Below, in pieces: positions 1 through 10,763 of a stretch of 18,497 nucleotides of DNA (positions are counted from its first letter, which is position 1; the number at the start of each line of letters is the position of its first letter). Under the pieces are notes generated by a model, which searched no databases, was not told the DNA's origin, and saw nothing but the letters and a program-made list of their open reading frames with translations. A program made the translations under genes and the position numbers. Origin of the DNA: Actinomycetes bacterium (GTDB lineage Bacteria; Actinomycetota; Acidimicrobiia; Acidimicrobiales; Microtrichaceae); contig JAEZFI010000039.1 of NCBI GenBank assembly GCA_023437745.1, positions 1 through 18,497 of the forward strand. Reading direction: 5' to 3'.

Positions 1-1
1 G

Positions 2-1237
2 CGCAAGACACTGCGGGTGAACGACATAATCCGCGAGAACCGGCTCCCGGTGATCTCGCTCGTGGAATCCGGCGGCGCCGATCTGCCCACGCAGAAAGAG
101 GTGTTCGTGCCGGGCGGCCGGATGTTCCGCGACCTCACCCAGGCGTCGGCGGCGGGTATCCCGACCATCGCCCTGGTCTTCGGCAATTCCACCGCGGGTG
201 GCGCCTACATCCCCGGTATGTCCGACCACGTGGTGATGATCAAGGAACGCTCCAAGGTCTTTCTGGCTGGGCCGCCGCTGGTGAAGATGGCGACCGGCGA
301 GGAGTCCGACGACGAGTCGCTCGGCGGCGCTGAGATGCACGCGCGCACTTCGGGACTCGGCGACTACTTCGCGGTCGACGAACTCGACGCGATCCGCATC
401 GGCCGGCGTATCGTGGCCAGGCTGAACTGGCGTAAGCAGGGACCGCCGCCTGGTCCGGTCACCGAGCCACTGTTCGATCCCGACGAGCTGGTCGGCATCG
501 TGCCCGCCGATCTGCGCATCCCGTTCGATCCTCGTGACGTCATCGCCCGCATCGTCGACGGCTCGGACTTCGACGAGTTCAAGCCTCGCTACGGCTCGTC
601 GCTGGTGACGGGTTGGGCCGAGCTCCACGGCTACCCGATCGGCATCCTGGCGAACGCCCGGGGCGTCCTCTTCAGCGAGGAGGCCCAGAAGGCGACGCAG
701 TTCATCCAGCTCGCCAACCGGTCCGACACGCCGCTGCTCTTCCTCCACAACACGACCGGCTACATGGTCGGGAAGGAGTACGAGCAGGGCGGGATCATCA
801 AGCACGGGGCGATGATGATCAACGCCGTCTCGAACTCGAAGGTGCCCCACCTCACGGTGAACATCGGTGCGTCCTACGGTGCCGGCAACTACGGCATGTG
901 CGGCCGTGCCTTCGACCCCAGGTTCCTGTTCGCGTGGCCCAGCGCGAAGTCGGCGGTGATGGGTCCTGCCCAGCTCGCCGGCGTGATCTCCCTCGTGATG
1001 CGTGCGGGCGCCGAACGCAAGGGCGAGCCGTTCGACGAAGAGGCCGACGCCGCCATGCGCGCCATGGTCGAGGCGCAGATCGAGGAGGAGTCGCTCCCCA
1101 TGTTCCTCTCCGGCCGCCTCTACGACGACGGCATCATCGATCCACGCGACACCCGCACCGTGCTGGGCTTCTGCCTCTCGCTCATCGCGTCGGGACCGGT
1201 CGAGGGCACCTCCAACTTCGGCGTCTTCCGGATGTGA
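2..1237 (+). CDS. Acyl-CoA carboxylase carboxyltransferase (beta) subunit, 5'-truncated
   Basis: The reading frame is open from the first bases of the window, and residues before the GTG at 17 (RKTLR) already fit the family, so the true start lies upstream; 411 C-terminal residues are visible. The protein transfers CO2 from carboxybiotin to an acyl-CoA. Visible carboxyltransferase hallmarks are ENRLPVISLVESGGA, the oxyanion-type stretch STAGGAYIPGMSDH (about nt 190-230), NTTGYMVGKEYEQGG (about nt 750-790), and GASYGAGNYGMCGRAFDPRF followed by WPSAKSAVMG. These match 3-methylcrotonyl-CoA or geranyl-CoA carboxylase beta subunits better than acetyl- or propionyl-CoA types. The biotin subunit follows after 5 bp, so the two should form one alpha6beta6-type complex. 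The neighbours (acyl-CoA dehydrogenase, LiuC-like hydratase) favour methylcrotonyl-CoA, but geranyl-CoA or another branched enoyl-CoA cannot be excluded. Family call is sure; substrate is inferred. Confidence 0.93.
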   Translation, partial: RKTLRVNDIIRENRLPVISLVESGGADLPTQKEVFVPGGRMFRDLTQASAAGIPTIALVFGNSTAGGAYIPGMSDHVVMIKERSKVFLAGPPLVKMATGEESDDESLGGAEMHARTSGLGDYFAVDELDAIRIGRRIVARLNWRKQGPPPGPVTEPLFDPDELVGIVPADLRIPFDPRDVIARIVDGSDFDEFKPRYGSSLVTGWAELHGYPIGILANARGVLFSEEAQKATQFIQLANRSDTPLLFLHNTTGYMVGKEYEQGGIIKHGAMMINAVSNSKVPHLTVNIGASYGAGNYGMCGRAFDPRFLFAWPSAKSAVMGPAQLAGVISLVMRAGAERKGEPFDEEADAAMRAMVEAQIEEESLPMFLSGRLYDDGIIDPRDTRTVLGFCLSLIASGPVEGTSNFGVFRM

Positions 1238-1242
1238 CTGCG

Positions 1243-3243
1243 ATGAACGAAACCCGACCCATCACGTCCGTGCTCGTCGCGAACCGCGGCGAGATCGCCC
1301 GGCGGGTGTTCGCCACCGCCCGCCGACTCGGCATCGGCACCGTGGCAGTCTTCTCGGACGCCGACGCCGACGCCCCCCACGTCCGCGAGGCCGACGCCGC
1401 CGTGCGCCTCCCCGGCAACACCCCGGCTGACACGTACCTGCGTGGCGACCTCGTGATCGCGGCGGCGAAGGCCGCCGGCGCCGACGCGATCCACCCCGGC
1501 TACGGCTTCCTGTCGGAGAACGCCGCGTTCGCCTCGGCGGTGCAGGACGCCGGCCTGATCTGGATCGGCCCACCTCCCGCTGCCATCGAGGCCATGGGCT
1601 CCAAGGTCGAGTCGAAGAAGATGATGGACGCCGCCGGCGTGCCGGTGCTGGCGGAGCTCGACCCGTCCGAGGTCGCCGACGCCGACCTGCCCGTCCTGGT
1701 CAAGGCATCGGCCGGGGGCGGCGGACGCGGCATGCGCGTCGTGCGGTCGCTGGCCGACCTGCCGGCCCAGCTCGAGGGCGCTCGGGCCGAGGCGGCGTCG
1801 GCGTTCGGCGACCCGACGGTGTTCTGCGAGCGCTACCTCGAGACCGGGCACCACGTCGAGGTGCAGGTGATGGCCGATCGCCACGGCATCGTCTGGGCGG
1901 TCGGTGAGCGAGAGTGCTCGATCCAGCGACGTCACCAGAAGGTGGTCGAGGAGGCCCCGTCGCCGCTCGTCGAGCGGACCCCGGGCATGCGTGAGGCCCT
2001 CTACCGTGCGGCCGTCGACGCCAGTGCCGCGATCGGGTACGAGGGCGCCGGCACCGTGGAGTTCCTGGCGGACGACGCGGGAGGCTTCTACTTCCTCGAG
2101 ATGAACACCCGCCTGCAGGTCGAGCACCCGGTCACCGAGCTGACCGCCGGGCTCGACCTGGTCGAGCTCCAGCTGCGGGTGGCAGCCGGCGGCGCACTGC
2201 CGGCCGGCCCTCCCGCAGCCCGGGGCCACGCCATCGAGGTGCGGCTCTACGCCGAGGACCCCTCGAAGGACTGGCAGCCCCAGACCGGCACCCTCCACCG
2301 GATCGCCGTGCCCGGGGTGACCTGCCAGTTCGAGGTGCCGGGCGACGCGCAGGGCCTCCGGCTGGACTCGGGTGTGGTCGACGGCTCGGTCGTCGGCGTG
2401 CACTACGACCCGATGCTGGCCAAGGTCATCTGCTGGGCACCCACCCGTGACGCCGCGGCCCGCCGGCTGGCCACGGCCCTGGCCGGTGCGCGCCTCCACG
2501 GCGTCACGACCAACCGGGACCTGCTCGTGAACGTGCTGCGGCACCCGGGCTTCCTGGCGGGCGAGACCGACACGTCGTTCTTCGACGCTCACGGGCTCGA
2601 CGTGCTGTCCGCCCCGCTCACGTCCCCCGACGCCGAGCGGCTCGCCGCGTTGGCGGCCGCGCTCGCCCAGTCCGCCACCCACCGCGCGGGCGCGCGGGTC
2701 GGCGGCGGCCTCCCGAGCGGGTGGCGCAACGTACCGTCCCAATCGCAGCGCCGGGCCTACGAGAGCGCCTCGGGGACCCACGAGGTCGAGTACCGCTTCA
2801 CGCGTCAGGGCCTCGAGACCGATCTCGTCGAGGGCGTCGAGCTGGTCAGCATGGCGCCGGACCTCGTCGTCCTGGCCGTCGACGGCGTGCACCGTCGCTT
2901 CGAGGTGGCCCGCTACGGCGACCTGGTGTGCGTCGACTCGTCGCTCGGCTCGAGCGCGTTCACCGTCGTGCCCCGCTTCGTCGACCCGTCGACGGTCGTC
3001 GCCGCCGGCTCGTTGCTCGCCCCCATGCCCGGCGCCGTCATCCGCATCGGCGCCGCCGTGGGCGACCACGTCGAGGCCGGGCAACCGCTGCTCTGGCTCG
3101 AGGCCATGAAGATGGAGCACACGATCGCCGCCCCGACCGCGGGTGTCGTGACCGAGCTCCCCGTGTCCGTCGGCCAACAGGTCGAACTGGGCCAGACCCT
3201 CGCCGTGCTGGCGGACCCGACCGACTCCGAGGAGACCCCATGA
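1243..3243 (+). CDS. Acyl-CoA carboxylase alpha subunit (biotin carboxylase + biotin carrier)
   Basis: This 666-aa protein carboxylates its own biotin with ATP and bicarbonate for the upstream carboxyltransferase. The N-terminus SVLVANRGEIARRVF is the classic biotin-carboxylase opening. The glycine-rich ATP-grasp loop KASAGGGGRGMRVV lies near residue 155, the catalytic EMNTRLQVEHPVTE begins at residue 286, and a less conserved linker (about 450-590) precedes the biotinyl domain. The biotin attachment motif EAMKMEH has Lys623 as the site. Length and order match AccA1/MccA/LiuD proteins (about 650-670 aa). I chose ATG 1243, 5 bp after the carboxyltransferase stop, because homology starts within a few residues; the frame stays open upstream only as a shadow of the previous gene. 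Its stop overlaps the next start (ATGA at 3240), indicating translational coupling. An alternative name would be geranyl-CoA carboxylase biotin subunit. Confidence 0.95.
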   Translation: MNETRPITSVLVANRGEIARRVFATARRLGIGTVAVFSDADADAPHVREADAAVRLPGNTPADTYLRGDLVIAAAKAAGADAIHPGYGFLSENAAFASAVQDAGLIWIGPPPAAIEAMGSKVESKKMMDAAGVPVLAELDPSEVADADLPVLVKASAGGGGRGMRVVRSLADLPAQLEGARAEAASAFGDPTVFCERYLETGHHVEVQVMADRHGIVWAVGERECSIQRRHQKVVEEAPSPLVERTPGMREALYRAAVDASAAIGYEGAGTVEFLADDAGGFYFLEMNTRLQVEHPVTELTAGLDLVELQLRVAAGGALPAGPPAARGHAIEVRLYAEDPSKDWQPQTGTLHRIAVPGVTCQFEVPGDAQGLRLDSGVVDGSVVGVHYDPMLAKVICWAPTRDAAARRLATALAGARLHGVTTNRDLLVNVLRHPGFLAGETDTSFFDAHGLDVLSAPLTSPDAERLAALAAALAQSATHRAGARVGGGLPSGWRNVPSQSQRRAYESASGTHEVEYRFTRQGLETDLVEGVELVSMAPDLVVLAVDGVHRRFEVARYGDLVCVDSSLGSSAFTVVPRFVDPSTVVAAGSLLAPMPGAVIRIGAAVGDHVEAGQPLLWLEAMKMEHTIAAPTAGVVTELPVSVGQQVELGQTLAVLADPTDSEETP

Positions 3244-4403
3244 GCTTCATCGAGACCGACGAGCAGACCGCGTTGCGCGCCGCAGTCGCCCAGCTCGGCG
3301 AGCGCTTCAACTACCAGGACTACGCGCTCCCGAAGGCCCGGGCCGGCGAGCCGATGACCGAGCTGTGGAACGAGGCCGGCAAGCTCGGCTTCCTCGGCGT
3401 CAACCTCCCCGAGGAGTACGGGGGAGGCGGAGCCGGCATCTACGAGCTCGCCCTGGTGCAGGAGGAGCTGTCCGCCCACGGCGCGGGGCTCCTCCTCATG
3501 GTCGTCTCGCCGGCCATCTGCGGCACGATCATCGCCAAGTACGGGACCGACGACCAGAAGGGCGAGTGGCTGCCCAAGCTGGCCGACGGCTCGGCGATCA
3601 TGGCCTTCGGCATCACCGAGCCCGACGCCGGCTCGAACTCGCACAAGATCACCACCACCGCCCGCCGCGAGGGCGACGAGTGGGTGCTCAACGGTCGCAA
3701 GATCTACATCTCCGGCGTGGAGCAGGCCGATGCCGTGCTCATCGTCGCCCGCACCGAGGACCAGAAGACGGGCACGCTGAAGCCGGCGCTGTTCATCGTG
3801 CCGACCGACGCCGCCGGGTTCGAGCAGCAGCCGATCGACATGGAGCTGATCGCCGCCGATCTCCAGTTCATGCTGTTCCTCGACGAGGTCCGGCTGCCGG
3901 CTGACGCGCTCGTGGGTGCGGAAGACGCCGCCCTGATGCAGCTCTTCGCCGGGCTCAACCCGGAGCGGATCATGGGCGCCGCGATGGCGATCGGCGTCGG
4001 GCGCTACGCCATCGAGCGGGCCGTGACCTACGCCCGCGAGCGCGTCGTGTGGAAGGACACCCCGATCGGTGCCCACCAGGGCATCGCCCATCCGCTGGCC
4101 CAGGCCAAGATCGAGCTGGAGCTCGCCAAGCTGATGATGCAGAAGGCGGCGGCCCTCTACGACAGCGGCGACGACTTCGGTGCCGCCGAGGCCGCCAACA
4201 TGGCGAAGTACGCAGCCGCCGAGGCCAGCATCAAGGCCCTCGACCAGGCGATCCAGACCCACGGTGGAGGCGGGCTGACCAAGGAGGTGGGCCTGGCCGC
4301 CATGCTGGCATCGGCCCGCGTCGCCCGGGTCGCCCCGGTCAGCCGCGAGATGATCCTGAACTTCGTGGCGCAGCACAGCCTCGGCCTCCCGAAGTCGTAC
4401 TGA
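3240..4403 (+). CDS. Acyl-CoA dehydrogenase, isovaleryl/branched-chain type (FadE19/LiuA-like)
   Basis: This 387-aa FAD flavoprotein should oxidise an acyl-CoA to the trans-2-enoyl-CoA, passing electrons to ETF. Family signatures are GFLGVNLPEEYGG (50-62), the FAD-binding segment MAFGITEPDAGSN (121-133), WVLNGRKIYISG (148-159), and a C-terminal helical domain ending in LGLPKSY. Glu242 in NPERI sits, by alignment from memory, where isovaleryl- and long-chain dehydrogenases place the catalytic base. Glu370 in SREM sits near the position used by medium- and short-chain enzymes, so both candidate bases are present. The start ATG overlaps the biotin subunit stop by 4 nt, and the stop overlaps the next start (TGATG). 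Position next to carboxylase and hydratase genes matches accD1-accA1-fadE19 of mycobacteria and the liu cluster, suggesting isovaleryl-CoA or a related branched substrate. Enzyme class is certain; substrate is inferred. Confidence 0.94.
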   Translation: MSFIETDEQTALRAAVAQLGERFNYQDYALPKARAGEPMTELWNEAGKLGFLGVNLPEEYGGGGAGIYELALVQEELSAHGAGLLLMVVSPAICGTIIAKYGTDDQKGEWLPKLADGSAIMAFGITEPDAGSNSHKITTTARREGDEWVLNGRKIYISGVEQADAVLIVARTEDQKTGTLKPALFIVPTDAAGFEQQPIDMELIAADLQFMLFLDEVRLPADALVGAEDAALMQLFAGLNPERIMGAAMAIGVGRYAIERAVTYARERVVWKDTPIGAHQGIAHPLAQAKIELELAKLMMQKAAALYDSGDDFGAAEAANMAKYAAAEASIKALDQAIQTHGGGGLTKEVGLAAMLASARVARVAPVSREMILNFVAQHSLGLPKSY

Positions 4404-5206
4404 TGAGCGAGCCGACGAACGCGCCGTACGTCCGGTACGAGGTGGCCGAGGGCTTCGCCACGGTCACGCTGGACTCGCCCCACAACCGCAACGCCATCTC
4501 GGCGCGACTGACCCGCGAGCTGTCCGAGGCGCTCACCTCCGCGGCGGCCGACGACGGCGTGCGTGCCGTGGTCCTCACCCACACCGGCACGACGTTCTGC
4601 GCCGGCGCCGACCTGAGCGAGGCCGCCGAGGGCAGCGCCGCCGGTGAGGCGCCCGACCCTGCGGCGTCGGCCGACCTCCGCACCCGCTCGCTCGTGGCCC
4701 TGCTGCGCCAGATCGTCGAGCTGCCCAAGCCGGTCATCGCCCGGATCGACGGCAACGTCCGGGCCGGCGGGATGGGGATCGTCGCCGCCTGCGACCTCGT
4801 CGTGGCCGGGCCGACCAGCTCCTTCGCCCTGACCGAGGTCCGGCTCGGCCTGGCGCCCTTCATGATCTCGCTGACCCTGCTGCCGCGCCTGTCACCGCGG
4901 GCGGCCGAGCGCTACTACCTCACCGGCGAGCGGTTCGACGCCGCGACGGCGGCCGAGATCGGCCTCGTCACCATCGCCGCCGAGGACAGCCGGGCGACCG
5001 TGGCGGGCCTGTGCGCGGACCTCGGCAAGGCGTCGCCGCAGGGGCTCGCCCAGGCGAAGGCCCTGACCACGGCCCGGGTGCTGGAGGCGTTCGACCGGGA
5101 CGCCGACGAGCTGGCCCGCCGTTCGGCCGAGTTCTTCGACAGCGAGGACGTGATGGAGGGCATCACCTCCTTCTTCGAGAAGCGCCCACCCCGCTGGGCT
5201 CTCTAG
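4403..5206 (+). CDS. Enoyl-CoA hydratase/isomerase family protein, probable methylglutaconyl-CoA hydratase-like
   Basis: This 267-aa crotonase-fold protein should hydrate (or otherwise convert) the carboxylated enoyl-CoA made by the upstream enzymes. The N-terminal strand ATVTLDSPHNRNAIS and oxyanion segment FCAGADL (65-71) are typical, and a second oxyanion loop lies at GNVRAGGMGIVAACD (117-131). Counting from Asp131, the second general-acid/base Glu is Glu145 (FALTEVRLGL), equivalent to rat Glu164, whereas the position of rat Glu144 is Gly125. From memory, bacterial LiuC-type methylglutaconyl-CoA hydratases share this glycine and the TEVRLGLAP-like run, which supports a liu-type role. The segment RAAERYYLTGERFDAATAAEIGLV is a normal crotonase C-terminal feature. 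The start overlaps the dehydrogenase stop by 1 nt. The alternative is a generic enoyl-CoA hydratase or isohexenylglutaconyl-CoA hydratase. Confidence 0.9.
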   Translation: MSEPTNAPYVRYEVAEGFATVTLDSPHNRNAISARLTRELSEALTSAAADDGVRAVVLTHTGTTFCAGADLSEAAEGSAAGEAPDPAASADLRTRSLVALLRQIVELPKPVIARIDGNVRAGGMGIVAACDLVVAGPTSSFALTEVRLGLAPFMISLTLLPRLSPRAAERYYLTGERFDAATAAEIGLVTIAAEDSRATVAGLCADLGKASPQGLAQAKALTTARVLEAFDRDADELARRSAEFFDSEDVMEGITSFFEKRPPRWAL

Positions 5207-5219
5207 CGGGTCGGCCCCC

Positions 5220-5831
5220 ATGACGGCGGAGCCCGCGGCCCGCGAGCCGAAGCAGGACCGGAGCCGAGCCACCCGGCAGCGCCTGCTCGAGGCCACGATC
5301 GACTGCCTCGCCGAGCGGGGGTGGAGCGCCACCACGGTCTCGGTGGTGGCCGAGCGGGCGGGCGTCTCGCGTGGGGCGGCCCAGCACCACTTCCCGACCC
5401 GCGAGGACCTCATCACCGCCGCGCTCGAGTTCATGTTCGACGCCCGAACCGCCCTCCTCAGGGAGGAGGCGACCGGACTCCCCGCCGGCGAGGGGAGGAC
5501 CGAGGCGGTCATCCTCCGGTTGGTCGACGCCTACACCGGACCGCTGTTCCGGGCGGCGCTCCAGGTGTGGGCGGCCGCCGCGGCGGACCCGGCGTTGCGG
5601 GACCGGATCGTCCCGCTCGAGGGGCGCTTCGGGCGGATGACGCATGAGGCAGCGGTCGAGCTGCTCGGCGTGGACGACGACGACCCCGTGGTCCACCGGC
5701 TCGTGCAGGCCACGCTCGACATGGCTCGCGGCTTCGGCATCGCGGACCTGCTCACCGACGACTCGGCGCGGCGAGCGAGGGTGGTCCGCCAGTGGGCGGC
5801 CACCCTCGACGCCGAGCTGTCACGTGCCTGA
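5220..5831 (+). CDS. TetR/AcrR-family transcriptional regulator
   Basis: This 203-aa regulator has a TetR-type N-terminal DNA-binding domain: RQRLLEATIDCLAERGW (about 19-35), then the helix-turn-helix TVSVVAERAGVSRGAAQHHF (about 39-58) with the usual following REDLITAALE. The remaining about 140 residues are the alpha-helical ligand/dimer domain and are not diagnostic of the effector. It lies 13 bp after the hydratase stop on the same strand and so is probably the last gene of the catabolic operon, where it could act as an acyl-CoA- or acid-responsive repressor. Its stop is only 5 bp from the stop of the convergent ABC permease, so control of the exporter is also possible. No clear Shine-Dalgarno precedes ATG 5220, consistent with translation coupled to the upstream gene. 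Regulator class is firm; target is unknown. Confidence 0.93.
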   Translation: MTAEPAAREPKQDRSRATRQRLLEATIDCLAERGWSATTVSVVAERAGVSRGAAQHHFPTREDLITAALEFMFDARTALLREEATGLPAGEGRTEAVILRLVDAYTGPLFRAALQVWAAAAADPALRDRIVPLEGRFGRMTHEAAVELLGVDDDDPVVHRLVQATLDMARGFGIADLLTDDSARRARVVRQWAATLDAELSRA

Positions 5832-5836
5832 GCGGG

Positions 5837-6697
5837 CTACTTCGACTTGTTGAAACGGGACACCGCGAGCGCCCCGAACACCACGGCGATGCCGACGCAC
5901 CAGGCGAGGGAGACGACCACCCAGTAGGTCGTGGTGTGGCCGATGCCCACCCGCTCGGTGCCGCCCTGCATCAAGCTGCGCACCGCGTTGATGATCACGC
6001 TGACCGGCTGGTTCGCCGCGAAGGGCTGCATCCATCCCGGCATGCTGGCGATCGGCACGTTGGCGCTCGACACGAACGAGAACGGGATGACCAGCATGGA
6101 CAGGCCCTGGGCGGCCTGGGCGTTGCCGGACACGAGGCCGATGGTGATGAACACCCACGTGAAGGCGTACCCGGCCGCCAGCATCAGCGCGAACGCCAGG
6201 ATCACCGAGGCGATGCTGCCCGCGGTCCGGAAGCCGACGAGGAACCCGATGATCCCGGTGACGAGGAAGCCCCAGGCGACGAGCACGGCGTCGGCGATCG
6301 AGCGGCCGAACACCACTGCCGCACGGGGGACCGGGAGCGAGCGGAGTCGGTCGTAGACGCCGGATGCGCCGTCCTCGGCCACACCGGCGGCGGCGCCCAT
6401 GCCGGTCCACAGGATCACGGTCACGAGGAAGCCCGGGACCATGAAGTCGACGTAGGCGAGGTCGCCGCGGGTGCTGATGGCGCCGCCGAACACGTAGCGG
6501 AACATCAGGAGGAACAGGCCGCCCTGGATCGTGCCCATCATCAGCAGCTGCGGGGTGCGGAAGAACTGCAGGATCGTCCGCTTGGCGGTGGTGAGCGCCG
6601 TGGTGACGAAGCCGGCGCCGGCGACGTCCTGGCCGAGGCGGGACGTCGCCCGCTCGGTGAGGGTGCCGGCGGCGGGTGCGGTGGTGGTGACGGTCAT
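5837..6697 (-). CDS. ABC-2 type exporter permease (DrrB-like)
   Basis: This 286-aa integral membrane protein has a short cytoplasmic N-terminus followed by about six hydrophobic segments, starting near residue 52 (MMGTIQGGLFLLMFRYVFGG) and ending in a last helix (YWVVVSLAWCVGIAVVFGAL) and a basic tail SRFNKSK. The segment GVYDRLRSLPVPRAAVVFGR, between the second and third helices, is characteristic of ABC-2 permeases of the daunorubicin-resistance (DrrB) family. ATG 6697 is preceded by a good Shine-Dalgarno (CCGGAGG on the minus strand), 12 bp after the ATPase stop, so the two genes form one operon and one transporter. The substrate could be a drug, lipid or secondary metabolite; nothing in the sequence decides. 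It ends convergently with the TetR gene with no terminator hairpin that I can see. Confidence 0.92.
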   Translation of the reverse strand: MTVTTTAPAAGTLTERATSRLGQDVAGAGFVTTALTTAKRTILQFFRTPQLLMMGTIQGGLFLLMFRYVFGGAISTRGDLAYVDFMVPGFLVTVILWTGMGAAAGVAEDGASGVYDRLRSLPVPRAAVVFGRSIADAVLVAWGFLVTGIIGFLVGFRTAGSIASVILAFALMLAAGYAFTWVFITIGLVSGNAQAAQGLSMLVIPFSFVSSANVPIASMPGWMQPFAANQPVSVIINAVRSLMQGGTERVGIGHTTTYWVVVSLAWCVGIAVVFGALAVSRFNKSK

Positions 6698-6709
6698 CGG
6701 AGCCTCCGG

Positions 6710-7705
6710 TCAGGCTGCATGGGCCGAGCTGGCCACGGGGTCGGTGTCGGGATCGGTCGGGGTGTCGGACGATTGGCCCGTGAGGGCGATGAAGACCTCG
6801 TCCAGGGTCGGACGGCGGAGGCCGATGTCGTCGAACGCGATCGAGCGCTCGTCGAGCAGCCGCACGACGGCGGTCAGCTGCTCGCCGCCACCGTCGACCG
6901 GCGCCGAGGCGCGTTGCATGTCGTGGTCGATGCGTGGTGCCTCGGCCGCCACGGAGGCGAGCACCTCGCCGACCTCGGCCAGGTGGTCGGCGTGGCGGGG
7001 ACGCACCTCGATGACGTCGCGGCCGGCCCGGCCCTTCAGCTCGTCGGGCGTGCCGGAGGCGATGACCCGGCCGTGGTCGATGATCACGACGTCCCGTGCG
7101 AGCTGGTCGGCCTCCTCGAGGTACTGCGTCGTGAGCAGCACGTCGGTGCCGTCGGCGACCAGGTTGCGGATGGCGTCCCACAGGTCGACGCGGCTGGCGG
7201 GGTCGAGGCCCGTCGTGGGCTCGTCGAGGAGCAGGAGGTGGGGCCGCCCGACCAGGCTGGCGCCGAGGTCGAGCCGGCGGCGCATGCCACCCGAGTAGGT
7301 GCGGACGAGGCGATCCGCCTCGTCCGACAGCCCGATGATCTCGAGGACCTCGCTGCTGGCGCTGCGAGCGCGGCGCTTGTCGAGCCCGAACAGCCGGGCG
7401 ACCATCTCGACGTTCTCACGCCCGGTCATCGCCTCCTCGACCGAGGCGTACTGGCCCGCCAGGCCGATGATCCTCCGCACCGCCTTGGGGTCCGCGATGG
7501 CGTCGAGTCCGGCGACCCGCAGGCTGCCCGAGTCGGGCCGCAGCAGCGTGGCGACGGCGCTGATGAAGGTGGTCTTGCCGGCGCCGTTCGGGCCCAGCAG
7601 GGCCGTGACCCTGCCGGACTCGGCGACGAGGTCGAGCCCGTCGAGGGCCTGGACGTCGTCGCCGTAGCGCTTGGAGAGGCCGCGTGCCTCGATGATGGGG
7701 GACAT
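6710..7705 (-). CDS. ABC exporter ATP-binding protein (DrrA-like)
   Basis: This 331-aa ATPase powers the downstream permease. In order it has Walker A GPNGAGKTT (38-46), Q-loop Gln85, signature YSGGMRRRLDLGASL (137-151), Walker B LLLLDEPTTGLDP (157-169), and TTQYLEEADQLA (192-203), where Gln194 replaces the usual H-loop histidine. That substitution, together with a C-terminal about 100-residue extension (DVIEVRPRHAD..., RRPTLDEVFIALTG near 300-313), is characteristic of the DrrA/daunorubicin-resistance subfamily as I know it. ATG 7705 is preceded by GAGGAG at good spacing on the minus strand. The gene is first in a two-gene operon with the permease. The last about 20 residues are low-complexity Thr/Asp/Ala. 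The export function is a family-level inference. Confidence 0.94.
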   Translation of the reverse strand: MSPIIEARGLSKRYGDDVQALDGLDLVAESGRVTALLGPNGAGKTTFISAVATLLRPDSGSLRVAGLDAIADPKAVRRIIGLAGQYASVEEAMTGRENVEMVARLFGLDKRRARSASSEVLEIIGLSDEADRLVRTYSGGMRRRLDLGASLVGRPHLLLLDEPTTGLDPASRVDLWDAIRNLVADGTDVLLTTQYLEEADQLARDVVIIDHGRVIASGTPDELKGRAGRDVIEVRPRHADHLAEVGEVLASVAAEAPRIDHDMQRASAPVDGGGEQLTAVVRLLDERSIAFDDIGLRRPTLDEVFIALTGQSSDTPTDPDTDPVASSAHAA

Positions 7706-7770
7706 GTGCTGCTCCTCGTGGCGGCGCAGGCGCCGTCGTGGTCGTGCGTGTTGGAACGAGTGTCGCCGGT

Positions 7771-7781
7771 TGACCCGGTCA
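7771..7781. promoter_or_regulatory. Palindrome upstream of the ABC exporter, possible operator
   Basis: TGACC-C-GGTCA is a perfect 5+1+5 inverted repeat, 66 bp upstream of the exporter ATPase start codon. It is short and could occur by chance in DNA this GC-rich. A TetR-family regulator gene lies downstream at the far end of the exporter operon, which makes an operator plausible but unproven. I could not identify convincing -35/-10 boxes around it. Confidence 0.25.
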
Positions 7782-7886
7782 TCGAGTGGCCGGTTTGCGT
7801 CGCTTCCTCAGGTTCGACGGGACGGGCCTGCAGGATTCATCGGTGGGCGCCGGCCACTGGTTGCCACGCAGCGGACGTCGGCAGCG

Positions 7887-10685
<2,799 letters not shown>

Positions 10686-10736
10686 GGGCTCATCCTGCCA
10701 GTCGAGGTCCTGGCATGCTCTGCGGGATGGGGCCTG

Positions 10737-10760
10737 GCGATGCCACCGCGCGGCATGCCG
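10737..10760 (-). terminator. Hairpin after the DUF222/HNH gene, weak terminator candidate
   Basis: Read on the minus strand just after the HNH stop, GGCATGCC and GGCATCGCC can pair with one bulged base around a 7-nt loop. The upstream arm is part of a perfect 10-bp palindrome CGGCATGCCG at 10751-10760. There is no T-tract, so intrinsic termination is uncertain. The same stretch lies about 50-75 bp upstream of the aconitase start and could instead be an operator. Confidence 0.28.
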
Positions 10761-10763
10761 TCT

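Noticed and set aside
613..1242. N-terminal extension of the biotin carboxylase frame back to 613
   Set aside because: The extension is out of frame over the carboxyltransferase gene and Arg/Pro-rich; homology starts at ATG 1243.
1120..3177. A 685-aa open frame on the minus strand opposite the biotin carboxylase gene
   Set aside because: It has His/Gly/Arg/Val-rich composition with no domain, exactly antisense to a textbook biotin carboxylase. It is the usual long antisense frame of GC-rich DNA.
5832..5836. A terminator between the convergent TetR and permease genes
   Set aside because: Only 5 bp separate the stops, and I saw no stem-loop there.
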